Shown here: positions 31,913 through 40,313 of the stretch, one piece after another
Numbering within the stretch: the first letter of the stretch is position 1
Layout of the letters: the number at the start of each line of letters is the position of its first letter
NCBI GenBank assembly: GCA_016931935.1
Contig: JAFGDW010000219.1
Span: 1-40,313, forward strand
Direction: 5' to 3'
Source of the DNA: Candidatus Zhuqueibacterota bacterium
GTDB lineage: Bacteria > Zhuqueibacterota > Zhuqueibacteria > Thermofontimicrobiales > Thiofontviventaceae
DNA length: 40,313 bases
Made by a program: the position numbers and the translations under genes
Notes under the pieces: generated by a model
Told to the model about the DNA's origin: nothing
The model's input: only the letters and a program-made list of their open reading frames with translations
Database searches by the model: none

Positions 31913-33985
31913 TTAATCAAGCAAGACTTTTCGATTCAAATCGTACTTACCTTGCTCAATTTTCATCAATTTCACTTCTACCTCGTCTCCCACCTTAAGA
32001 ACATCTTCAACTTTATTGATTCTGTGTTTTTCGATGGCAGAAATATGTAATAATCCTTCTTTGCCAGGCAGAATTTCAACAAATGCACCAAAGTTAGCAA
32101 TGCGTTTCACTTTTCCTTTGTACACTTTTCCAACTTCCGGTTCTTCAACAAGCACTTCAATCATCTGTCGCGCCATATTTCCTTTATCGGCTTCAACCGA
32201 AGCAATCGTAATCGTACCATCATCAGCGATGTCGATCGCGGCACCTGTTTTTTCAATAATGTCGCGAATGACTTTTCCACCCGGCCCAATAACTGTACCA
32301 ATCATATCTACCGGAATTTTGAAGGTCATAATTCGGGGCGCATAACTGGATAGTTCGCTGCGTGGTTCACTAATGGTTTGATTCATAATATTCAGTATGT
32401 GAAGTCGTCCGGCTTTGGCTTTCTGTAGTGCATCCGTCAGCACATCAAACGGCATATGTTGAACTTTAATGTCCATTTGAAATGCGGTAATTCCTGTAGC
32501 AGTTCCGGCAACTTTAAAATCCATATCACCAAGATGATCTTCGTCACCAAGAATGTCTGAGAGAACTACGTAATTATCGTCTTCCTTGATAAGTCCCATC
32601 GCAATCCCTGCGACAGCATCTTTTACAGGCACTCCGGCATCCATTAGTGACAATGAACCAGCACATACCGTTGCCATAGATGAAGAACCGTTAGATTCAA
32701 GTACATCCGATACAATACGCAATGTGTACGGAAACTTCTGATCATTCGGTATGATATTTTTCAAAGCGCGTTCAGCAAGGTTTCCATGCCCGACTTCTCG
32801 CCGGCTTGTTCCACGTATCGGCCGAACTTCACCAACACAGAACGGCGGAAAGTTGTAATGCAACATGTAGCTCTTCCAGAATTCACCTTCCAGTTCATCC
32901 ATTTTTTGCTCGTCCATCTTGGTGCCAAGTGTAGCAGTCGCAAGTGCCTGAGTTTGGCCGCGTGTAAATAAAGCTGATCCATGCACGCGAGGTAACATGC
33001 CAACTTCGCATTCAATCGGACGAATGTCATCAGGACCACGTCCATCCAAACGACGTTTTTCATTGAAAATCATTGCCCGTACAAGCTTCTTCTCAACATT
33101 CTCCATAATGCCGGTTATCAAATTACGACAATCCGGATGTGTTTCCACATATTGAGCTTCAAGCTCATCAATTAACGTATATAAAGCATCTGAACGTTCA
33201 GATTTTTCCTGAATGGCGATGATACCGGGCATTTTTTCATTAACAACCGATGTTACCGATGTCAATAATTCTTCATCAAGTTCAGGTTCAGCAACTTCCT
33301 GTTTGGGCTTGCCACATACAGCTACAAGTTTTTCCTGCAAGGCTATGATTTCCTGAATTGCAGCATGGCCGATTTGTAACGCTTCAATCATGGTTTCTTC
33401 GTTTATTTCATGTCCCTCACCTTCAACCATAATGATTGAATCTTTGGTACCGGCAATAACTACTTCGAATTCACTTTCTTCACATTCCATGAAGGTAGGA
33501 TTTATCGTAACCTCACCATTAATACTACCAACACGAACTGCAGCGACAGGTGTATGAAACGGAATATCAGAAATTGCCAATGCTGCTGAAGCACCGATTA
33601 CGCCCAATACATCCGGATTGTTTTCCTTGTCCGAAGAAAGCACTGATGCGAAGATTTGAACTTCGTTGTTATAATTTTCAGGAAACATCGGACGGATTGG
33701 TCGGTCGATTATTCGACTGCTCAGTACCTCTTTGTCACTTGGTTTGCCCTCACGTTTAAAAAATCCACCGGGGATTTTTCCAGCCGCGTATGCTTTTTCC
33801 CGATATTCAACCGATAATGGAAAAAAGTCAATTCCTTCTCGTGGCTTTTTGCTCGCCACTGCGGTCACCAGGAGAATAGTATCTCCATAACTCAACCACA
33901 CAGCGCCATTTGCCTGCTTTGCAACTTTTCCGGTTTCAATTATTAAAGTCCGGCCAGCAAGCGCCATTTCTTCTCGATAAATCAT
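31913..33985 (-). CDS. pnp: Polyribonucleotide nucleotidyltransferase
   Basis: The 690-residue protein is PNPase: two RNase PH domains (about 5-220 and 300-520) with a helical linker, then KH (about 545-605, DMIGTVIGPGGKVIRDI) and S1 (about 610-690, GKVYKGKVKRIANFGAFVEI). It degrades mRNA 3' to 5' with phosphate. The conserved FFKREGKPSDKE in the first domain and RREVGHGNLAERAL in the second are present. ATG at 33985 follows GGAGGTAG; the longer frame to 34003 is unlikely. It lies 28 bases after rpsO, the usual order. Confidence 0.98.
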   Translation of the reverse strand: MIYREEMALAGRTLIIETGKVAKQANGAVWLSYGDTILLVTAVASKKPREGIDFFPLSVEYREKAYAAGKIPGGFFKREGKPSDKEVLSSRIIDRPIRPMFPENYNNEVQIFASVLSSDKENNPDVLGVIGASAALAISDIPFHTPVAAVRVGSINGEVTINPTFMECEESEFEVVIAGTKDSIIMVEGEGHEINEETMIEALQIGHAAIQEIIALQEKLVAVCGKPKQEVAEPELDEELLTSVTSVVNEKMPGIIAIQEKSERSDALYTLIDELEAQYVETHPDCRNLITGIMENVEKKLVRAMIFNEKRRLDGRGPDDIRPIECEVGMLPRVHGSALFTRGQTQALATATLGTKMDEQKMDELEGEFWKSYMLHYNFPPFCVGEVRPIRGTSRREVGHGNLAERALKNIIPNDQKFPYTLRIVSDVLESNGSSSMATVCAGSLSLMDAGVPVKDAVAGIAMGLIKEDDNYVVLSDILGDEDHLGDMDFKVAGTATGITAFQMDIKVQHMPFDVLTDALQKAKAGRLHILNIMNQTISEPRSELSSYAPRIMTFKIPVDMIGTVIGPGGKVIRDIIEKTGAAIDIADDGTITIASVEADKGNMARQMIEVLVEEPEVGKVYKGKVKRIANFGAFVEILPGKEGLLHISAIEKHRINKVEDVLKVGDEVEVKLMKIEQGKYDLNRKVLLD

Positions 33986-34013
33986 TCTACCTCCATGTTG
34001 CATTCGTGTGCAA

Positions 34014-34283
34014 TTATCTTCTTATCCCAAGCTCCTGAATGATCGAACGATAGCGCTCGATGTCCTTTTTATAAAGGTAATCCAGCAATTGACGTCGCTT
34101 TCCAACCAACCGTAACAAGCCACGTCGCGTATGATGATCTTTCGAATGCACTTTCAAATGCTCCGTGAGTTGTTTAATACGGGTCGTGAAAAGTGCAATC
34201 TGGGATTCCGGGCTGCCGGTGTCTTTTTCAGACTTGCCGTGTGCCTTAAAAATGTCCAGTTTCGCTTCTTTCGTCAATGCCAT
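34014..34283 (-). CDS. rpsO: 30S ribosomal protein S15
   Basis: The 89-residue S15 binds the central domain of 16S rRNA early in 30S assembly. It begins [12 protein letters not shown] and carries [39 protein letters not shown] and the end [18 protein letters not shown] precedes the start. The 200 bases upstream contain no gene; ribF, often found there, is missing. S15 often represses its own message through its leader; I could not fold one with confidence. Confidence 0.99.
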   Translation of the reverse strand: MALTKEAKLDIFKAHGKSEKDTGSPESQIALFTTRIKQLTEHLKVHSKDHHTRRGLLRLVGKRRQLLDYLYKKDIERYRSIIQELGIRR

Positions 34284-34486
34284 TGAAACATCTCCTTCAA
34301 TAAATAGTTGCTTATAATTTGATTATAATTTCGTTACCGACCATAGGTTCCGGATTCAGAGTTCCCGATTAACGGGCCATTTCTTAGCCAGCCAAATTCA
34401 TGACTAACATCCGGTACTCGCTTATTTTATTCATACGAAATTTTTTTAACCCTGAACTCAGAACCTTGAACTTGGGAATTATTAAT

Positions 34487-35194
34487 TTAATTAGATTCTA
34501 TCCATTGTTTAAAATTTTCGATACGTAACGCATCGTTAACACTATATTCACCAATTTTTGTTCGTGATAAAGAATGTAGATATGCTCCGCACCCCAACAA
34601 ATTTCCAAAATCCCGTGCAATAACGCGTATATATGTTCCTTTGGAACATACTACCCGAATTGTTATAAAGGGCAGGTCAATTTTCAATACATCAAATTCA
34701 TCTATGTGTATTGATCGAGGCTTACGTTCAACGACAACACCCTTTCTGGCTAGCTTATAAAGACGTTGTCCGTTAACGCGGCGAGCCGAATACATTGGTG
34801 GAATTTGTTCGCTCTCCCCAATGAAACTCTTCGCAACCATCCGAACACGATCGGGTAACAATTCCGGCACATCGTGAGTACTGATAATCTGTCCGGTGAT
34901 ATCATCAGTATCTCGTATTTCACCTAACCGGATGACGCCGACATATTCTTTTCGAAGATCCATAAGTTGAGACATCTGTTTCGTGGCTTTTCCCGTACAG
35001 ACAAGCAAAACGCCTTCTGCGAAAGGGTCCAGCGTCCCGGCATGTCCAACCTTTTTGACGCCTGTTACAGCTCTTACAACTTTCACAATATAAAACGACG
35101 ATTTCCCGACCGGCTTGTAAAAATTCAGTATTTGCCCAGTTTCAAAATCAATTTTATTCGTGTTCTTCGTCTCGAATTTTGGCGAATAATTCAT
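34487..35194 (-). CDS. truB: tRNA pseudouridine(55) synthase
   Basis: TruB makes pseudouridine 55 in the T-loop of tRNAs. The 235-residue protein has the catalytic motif GHAGTLDPFAEGVLLV (Asp56) and YKPVGKSS at the start, and the PPMYSARRVNGQRLYKLAR segment. The chosen ATG at 35194 overlaps rbfA by 41 bases; the first 18 residues are not conserved, so the true start may be a later non-ATG codon near NFYKPVGK. The C-terminal PUA domain is short or missing, as in other TruB proteins of about this length. Confidence 0.95.
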   Translation of the reverse strand: MNYSPKFETKNTNKIDFETGQILNFYKPVGKSSFYIVKVVRAVTGVKKVGHAGTLDPFAEGVLLVCTGKATKQMSQLMDLRKEYVGVIRLGEIRDTDDITGQIISTHDVPELLPDRVRMVAKSFIGESEQIPPMYSARRVNGQRLYKLARKGVVVERKPRSIHIDEFDVLKIDLPFITIRVVCSKGTYIRVIARDFGNLLGCGAYLHSLSRTKIGEYSVNDALRIENFKQWIESN

Positions 35195-35507
35195 TTAACT
35201 TTTGTGTTTGTTCCGGAATTTTATCATAGTGAAATTCAATTTCCGGAATAAATCTCAAGTCGATGCATTTGCCTATTTCACTGCGAATAAATTTGCCAGC
35301 GCGTTGGAGCGCCTGTTCGGCTTGCTCGCGCTGCTTCTGTTCATCGAAAACCGTATAATATATTTTAGCAAGCTTCAGATCATCCGTAATCCGTACTTCG
35401 GAAATCGTAATCGGTTTAACGCCCGGATCTTTCACTTCAAATAGCAGTATTCTTCCTGCTTCACGCCGGATTCGCTCTGCTATTCGTACTGATCGTTTAA
35501 CTGCCAT
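35154..35507 (-). CDS. rbfA: Ribosome-binding factor A
   Basis: The 117-residue protein is a single KH-like domain that helps 16S rRNA maturation in the 30S subunit. It begins MAVKRSVRIAERIRREAGRI and contains KDPGVKPITISEVRITDDLK and the last part LRFIPEIEFHYDKIPEQTQK. These are the family's conserved strands. It overlaps the following truB. Its own binding site is weak. Confidence 0.97.
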   Translation of the reverse strand: MAVKRSVRIAERIRREAGRILLFEVKDPGVKPITISEVRITDDLKLAKIYYTVFDEQKQREQAEQALQRAGKFIRSEIGKCIDLRFIPEIEFHYDKIPEQTQKLNELFAKIRDEEHE

Positions 35508-35542
35508 GATGCTATCTATCGTTTACTATTTTCAATACGTTG

Positions 35543-35824
35543 TTAGTAAATATCAATAAACTGATCAACGACTTCAATTCGTCCGTCCATATAAATCATG
35601 TTCATTATTTGGTTGAACATACTGTCGATAATTTTCCGTTCATTGCAAACCGCAGCAATTCCTAACGTTGTCCGTTGCCATTTTTCATTTTCACCCACTT
35701 CAGCAACAGAGACATTGAATTTATTCCGGATTCGTGTTTTCAGACTTTTAAGTACGAATCGCTTTGATTTCAGCGATCCGCTTGCCGGAATGAATAGTTC
35801 GAGTTTACAGACACCAACCAACAT
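35543..35824 (-). CDS. DUF503 (YlxP-type) protein
   Basis: The 93-residue product contains LFIPASGSLKSKRFVLKSLK, RIRNKFNVSVAEVGENEKWQ and RTTLGIAAVCNERKIID, the pattern of DUF503 proteins, which occur between infB and rbfA in many bacteria (ylxP in Bacillus). The molecular role is not settled; the gene position suggests ribosome assembly. It is 36 bases from rbfA and 164 from infB. Confidence 0.95.
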   Translation of the reverse strand: MLVGVCKLELFIPASGSLKSKRFVLKSLKTRIRNKFNVSVAEVGENEKWQRTTLGIAAVCNERKIIDSMFNQIMNMIYMDGRIEVVDQFIDIY

Positions 35825-35988
35825 ATTATTTTATTATTCAAAAAAACTTCGTTGTTTTAGCAAACTTTTTTAATGGTCACATTCTGACAAATTTGGATAA
35901 TTTTAGCAAAACGTACAAGTAGATATTTGAAACATACAGAAAATACCGTCTCAGGTTTCTTCCCGTATTGCAGGAACGTCTCACGTCG

Positions 35989-38868
35989 TTATGATTTAAC
36001 GGAAGCTAATGTTCGTTTTATTTCCAATAACTTATAGGTTTCGATAATATCACCAACTTTATAATCATCATATCCGGCCATTGTCATACCGCATTCGAAC
36101 CCGCCGGCAACTTCTTTGGCATCTTCTTTAAATCGCTTTAACGTGCCAATTTTGCCTTCGAATATCAGTTTATCATCACGGAATAATTTCGCCAGGTCAT
36201 TGCGCGTTACCTTTCCGCTCACCACATAACAACCGGCAACCACACCAATCTTGGGCACGCGGAATATTTCACGTATTTCGGTGACACTCAAATTCTTTTC
36301 TTCGAATTCAGGCTCAAGCAATCCTTCAAGTGCATCTTTCACATCAGAAATGGCATCGTAAATGACGCTGTACAAACGAATATCGACTTTTTCACGCGAT
36401 GCAACTTCACGCGCTTTAATTGTTGGCCGAACCTGGAAGCCAATGATAATTGCATCGGACGTTGATGCCAATAGCACATCCGATTCTGAAACTGCACCAA
36501 CGCCCTTCAGGATTATTTTTACAGCGACTTCATCATTTGAAAGTTTGCGCAGCGTATCGCTTAATGCTTCAACCGAACCATCAACATCACCTTTAACGAT
36601 GATCGATAACTCTTTAACCTGACCTTCGCGAATTCGACGCGAAATTTCATCGAGCGTCATATGCTTCGTTCGTCTGAATTCTTGTTCGCGCTTAACTTGC
36701 TGACGTCGTGCACTGATTTCTTTAGTGTCTTTTTCTGATTCCAGTACAATAAACGTATCCCCTGCCTGCGGTAAACCTGAAAATCCCATCACCTGCACCG
36801 GCAGTGAAGGACCGGCTACATCCACTTTTTGGCCTTTATCATTATACAAGTTTCGAACTTTGCCACTGAACTGTCCCGAAATAAACGGATCACCCACTCG
36901 TAAGCTGCCCTTTTGCACAAGCACTGTTGCCAATACACCTTTGCCTTTATCCAGCTCAGATTCAATTACAACACCACGAGCCAACCGATCCGGATTTGCT
37001 TTCAATTCAAGCATCTCCGCTTCAATTAAAATGCTATCGAGCAATTTATCAACATTTTCGCCGGTCTTGGCAGAAATATCTACGCTCTGATATTTACCGC
37101 CCCAACTCTCAATTAACAAATCCTGTTCTGCAAGTTGTTTTTTAATTGAATCTGGATTTGCATTTGGCTTATCAATCTTGTTAATGGCAACGACGATCGG
37201 TACACCTGCTGCACGTGCATGGCTGATAGCTTCAATTGTCTGAGGCATCACGTTATCGTCAGCAGCAACTATTAACACAACGATATCCGTAGCTTGAGCA
37301 CCACGTGCACGCATAGCTGCGAACGCTTCGTGACCCGGAGTATCAAGGAACGTAATAATTTTATCACGTATATTTACACTATACGCACCGATATGCTGGG
37401 TAATGCCGCCGGATTCACCTTCGATAATATTACTCTTCCGAATAAAATCAAGCAAGGAGGTTTTTCCGTGGTCGACATGGCCCATAATTGTCACCACCGG
37501 AGGTCGATAAACCGCTAAACTTTCGTCATCACGATCTTCGATCTCTTCAAATTTTTCAGTCCCAAATTCGGGTATAATTTCTACTTCAAAACCGAACTCA
37601 TCAGCAACCATAACAATCATATCTTCATCAAGGCGCTGGTTAATTGAAACGAGCATCCCCAATTCAAGACATTTTTTAATCACCAGACTGGGTTCAACGT
37701 CCATCTCATTCGCAATTTCACCAACGGAAGCAAATTCATGAACACGTAATACATTATCGTCAATGAGTTCGTCATCATCTTCAGCTTTAATCTTTTTATA
37801 TCTTTTCTTGCCGCGTCCACTATCTTCCATCGCGCTCAACGTTTCGCGGATTGAACGCTCAACTTCTTCTTCATTAATTTGAATCTTTTTCCGCTTCTTT
37901 GATTTTTTGCGGGATTTGGTTTTCTTTGCTCCGCCCTCGACAGTATCTTCGGCTACTTCTTGTTTTTTCTTCTTCCGTCGTTTTTTTGAAGCACTTTCAT
38001 CTTCAGATTTTTCAACACCTTTTTTGGACTCGCTGATACGATCTTTTGCTTTTAGCTTTTTACGAGCTTTTTTCTTTCCATCATCATCTTCAGCAGCTTT
38101 TTCGGTTTTCGCTTCCTTATCCGCTTCAACTTTTCGAATGACTTTCAGATCAATATCACGATCCTTGGCTTTTTCATCTTTTCCTTTTTTCGCATCAGTA
38201 GCTTCAACCGGTTCGGTTTTTGCTTTTTCAATTGAGCGCTTAATCAGTTTTGCTTTTTCCGGTTCAAGCTCTGCTTCCTTTGGTCCGACTTCTTCTTTGA
38301 TATCTTTATCGACTTGGTCAGTTTCTGCAACGACTTCTTCTTTTTTAACAGGCTTTACAAGTTCTTCAACTGCTTTTTCAGCTTCTACACTTGCTGCATC
38401 TTCTTCCTGAGTTGTTACTGCTTTTTTCGGAGTCTTTCCACGTTTGGGAGCTTTAGGTTTGGGCGCATGTTCTCTTTCTTCAATTTCATCAGCGAATTCG
38501 GATCCCGTGTCATCAATATCGATGCTTTCCGCTTTCGTCCGTGCTTTACGTACGCGTGGAGTTTCTGACATAATCATGTAAGAAGCACGAACTTTTTCTT
38601 CATATTCACGCTGTGCTTCCAATTTTCTGGCTTCTTCCCGTGCACGTTTGTCACGTAGTTGACGTTTGAAATCCTGTTCATCACCAACGGCAGCAACATC
38701 GCCTGCCCCAAAGCGCTTCACAGCTTCCTCATACATTTCATCAGTCAATACACTCATTCGACTGGATATATCATAATCCAATTTTTTTAAATGACTAATT
38801 AATGCTTCATGTGATACGTTTAATTCACGCGCGACTTGAAAAATACGTTTTTTGCTAGCGTTACCCAA
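35989..38868 (-). CDS. infB: Translation initiation factor IF-2
   Basis: This very long IF-2 (959 residues) has a first IF2-N domain (about 5-50, [17 protein letters not shown]), a Lys/Glu-rich unstructured region of about 280 residues, a second IF2-N (about 380-430), the GTPase with G1 [13 protein letters not shown]3 DTPGHEAF and G4 NKID (about 455-620), and the translation-factor domains to the end. It brings fMet-tRNA to the 30S subunit with GTP. I chose TTG at 38868, eight bases after GGGAG, over a TTG at 38886 directly after the nusA stop. The central linker is rich in KKKRKKKK-type basic runs. Confidence 0.98.
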   Translation of the reverse strand: MGNASKKRIFQVARELNVSHEALISHLKKLDYDISSRMSVLTDEMYEEAVKRFGAGDVAAVGDEQDFKRQLRDKRAREEARKLEAQREYEEKVRASYMIMSETPRVRKARTKAESIDIDDTGSEFADEIEEREHAPKPKAPKRGKTPKKAVTTQEEDAASVEAEKAVEELVKPVKKEEVVAETDQVDKDIKEEVGPKEAELEPEKAKLIKRSIEKAKTEPVEATDAKKGKDEKAKDRDIDLKVIRKVEADKEAKTEKAAEDDDGKKKARKKLKAKDRISESKKGVEKSEDESASKKRRKKKKQEVAEDTVEGGAKKTKSRKKSKKRKKIQINEEEVERSIRETLSAMEDSGRGKKRYKKIKAEDDDELIDDNVLRVHEFASVGEIANEMDVEPSLVIKKCLELGMLVSINQRLDEDMIVMVADEFGFEVEIIPEFGTEKFEEIEDRDDESLAVYRPPVVTIMGHVDHGKTSLLDFIRKSNIIEGESGGITQHIGAYSVNIRDKIITFLDTPGHEAFAAMRARGAQATDIVVLIVAADDNVMPQTIEAISHARAAGVPIVVAINKIDKPNANPDSIKKQLAEQDLLIESWGGKYQSVDISAKTGENVDKLLDSILIEAEMLELKANPDRLARGVVIESELDKGKGVLATVLVQKGSLRVGDPFISGQFSGKVRNLYNDKGQKVDVAGPSLPVQVMGFSGLPQAGDTFIVLESEKDTKEISARRQQVKREQEFRRTKHMTLDEISRRIREGQVKELSIIVKGDVDGSVEALSDTLRKLSNDEVAVKIILKGVGAVSESDVLLASTSDAIIIGFQVRPTIKAREVASREKVDIRLYSVIYDAISDVKDALEGLLEPEFEEKNLSVTEIREIFRVPKIGVVAGCYVVSGKVTRNDLAKLFRDDKLIFEGKIGTLKRFKEDAKEVAGGFECGMTMAGYDDYKVGDIIETYKLLEIKRTLASVKS

Positions 38869-38886
38869 TATACGACTCCCAATCAA

Positions 38887-40125
38887 CTACTTTAGATTAT
38901 TTAGTGTTTCTAAAATTTTTGTCGCTGTTTTATCAGCAATACCCGGTATTTTGATTAAATTATCATAACCGCTATCCAGCACATCCTGAACTGTTTCAAG
39001 ACCTTCGGCGTGTAATTTATTTAAAACAGAAGGCGCCAGACCATCGACTTCCGTAAGGTCAATTTCATTTTCACGTTCGATCGAAATAAGTTCATGATAT
39101 TCGGATTCTTTAATGGTATCAATTTCAAATCCTGTTAATTTTGAAGCAAGACGTTTATTCTGTCCGCCCTTTCCGATCGCCAGAGAAATCTGATCATCGG
39201 GGATAACTGCAACTGCTTTTACCGCTTCAGTATCAACAAGAACTTTAACCGGTTTGGCAGGACTCAATGCTCTCATGATAAAAATTTCAGGTTCTGCATT
39301 CCAGTTAATAATATCTATTTTTTCATTATTTAATTCTTTGACAATGGACTGTATGCGAATACCCTTCATTCCCACACAGGCGCCGACTGCATCAATACGC
39401 TTATCATTGGAATAGACTGCTATTTTTGTACGATCACCGGCTTCGCGAGCAACACTTTTAATTTCGATAATGCCATCGTAAATTTCCGGCACTTCTATTT
39501 CGAATAACCGGACGAGAAAATCAACGGAACCACGTGAAACGATAATTTCAGGTCCGCGATTTGTGCGCACAACATCTTTAATGACCGCACGAATATGTTC
39601 ACCGCGACGATAACGTTCGTTGTAAATTTGCTCACTTTTTGGAAGTACAACTTCGATCCTGTCGATGTTTAAAAAGAGTTCATTTTTATTTAGTTGACGA
39701 ATATCACCAATAATAATCTCACCAATCCGATTTTTAAACTCATCGAATACAATTTCTTTTTCCGCATCGCGAATTTTCTGATTTAAATTTTGTTTTGCTG
39801 CGGTGACAAGACGACGACCAAAGCTCAGGGGATTAATAACTTCCACATACTCATCTCCAAGCTCCAGATCCGGTTCAACCACGCGTGCTGTTTCCAGATC
39901 GATTTCGGTAGCTTCATCTGTAACCTCTTCCACAATCGTTTTGTACTGATAAATCTCGATCTCACCCTTGTCCATGCTGACAAAAATATCAAAATTATCG
40001 GTGGTACCATATTTCTTTTTTATGATAGACAGAATGGTATTTTCAATAATTTCCGACAGCAATTCCTTGTCAATATTTTTTTCTTTGACAATCTGGTGAA
40101 AGGCTTCGATGATTTCACTTTTCAT
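38887..40125 (-). CDS. nusA: Transcription termination/antitermination protein NusA
   Basis: The 412-residue protein has the N-terminal RNA-polymerase-binding domain (about 1-125), an S1 domain (about 130-200), two KH domains (about 220-345, VGACVGMKGIRIQSIVKEL and ISLAIGKGGQNKRLASKL) and a C-terminal helix-hairpin-helix region (about 355-412, LNKLHAEGLETVQDVLDSGY). It binds RNA polymerase and nascent RNA. The AAGGGGA binding site lies upstream. Directly downstream, infB starts within the stop region, typical of the nusA-infB operon. rimP is not recognisable in the 188 bases upstream. Confidence 0.98.
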   Translation of the reverse strand: MKSEIIEAFHQIVKEKNIDKELLSEIIENTILSIIKKKYGTTDNFDIFVSMDKGEIEIYQYKTIVEEVTDEATEIDLETARVVEPDLELGDEYVEVINPLSFGRRLVTAAKQNLNQKIRDAEKEIVFDEFKNRIGEIIIGDIRQLNKNELFLNIDRIEVVLPKSEQIYNERYRRGEHIRAVIKDVVRTNRGPEIIVSRGSVDFLVRLFEIEVPEIYDGIIEIKSVAREAGDRTKIAVYSNDKRIDAVGACVGMKGIRIQSIVKELNNEKIDIINWNAEPEIFIMRALSPAKPVKVLVDTEAVKAVAVIPDDQISLAIGKGGQNKRLASKLTGFEIDTIKESEYHELISIERENEIDLTEVDGLAPSVLNKLHAEGLETVQDVLDSGYDNLIKIPGIADKTATKILETLNNLK

Positions 40126-40313
40126 AAAACACTATCCCCTTCAACACATGTTTCTTATCTGGCTTAATTAAAATATTATTTTTAGCCTGGAAAATTCATT
40201 GTAATTCATTAATGAATCCAGATTACTTGAATGTTGCCTGTCCAGTTTCAATAATTTAAATATATTAAGGTAAACAGACTGGGCATGATTTCAAATTCAG
40301 TGTATCTAACTCA

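Noticed and set aside
37907..38410. 167-codon plus-strand frame, rich in Ser/Phe
   Set aside because: It is the antisense shadow of the Lys/Glu-rich linker of infB.

Overview
The window looks like one strand of a bacterial chromosome from the FCB group outside classical Bacteroidota; a Calditrichota or KSB1-like lineage is my best guess (inference). The reasons are a Por/type IX secretion C-terminal sorting domain on one exported protein (NHPNPFNP motif near residues 151-158), many OmpA-type envelope proteins, ordinary Shine-Dalgarno sites, and a core translation operon with a M16 protease and alanine dehydrogenase attached. Every gene I can support lies on the minus strand, so the window is best read from right to left.

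Right part (about 28.0-40.1 kb, conserved core): nusA, infB, a DUF503 (ylxP-type) gene, rbfA, truB, rpsO, pnp, a M16 zinc protease, ald, a polysaccharide deacetylase, a MerR-like regulator and tRNA-Pro(GGG), closed by a strong intrinsic terminator. This is the usual transcription/translation cluster; ribF is absent between truB and rpsO, and rimP is not seen in the 188 bases before nusA.

Middle (about 23.0-27.8 kb): two orphan NarL-type response regulators, a receiver-only protein that has lost its phosphorylation residues, and a shortened release-factor-like (baeRF) protein. Between them, 24.9-26.0 kb is a gene graveyard with remnants of several of the small stress families found further left.

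Left part (about 0.2-23.3 kb, envelope/stress island): six proteins carrying an OmpA peptidoglycan-binding domain in different architectures (two are 502-residue paralogues; one has nine calcium-type TSP3 repeats), two outer-membrane barrel proteins, three GlsB/YeaQ proteins, two or three lmo0937-type micro-proteins, a Thivi_2564-type protein, LapA, two sll1863-type stress proteins (one a lipoprotein), an Hsp20 chaperone, a cupin, a STAS/SEC14-like protein, a caspase-fold lipoprotein, a shortened ice-binding domain with a sorting signal, and a frameshifted repeat lipoprotein. Most are preceded by their own ribosome binding site and separated by 50-250 bases, as in an accretion of small transcription units rather than one operon. 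Several families also occur as broken copies, so the island grows and decays by duplication. Together the genes suggest a cell-envelope reinforcement and general-stress locus, perhaps driven by the orphan response regulators (inference). There is no integrase, transposase, CRISPR array or plasmid gene.
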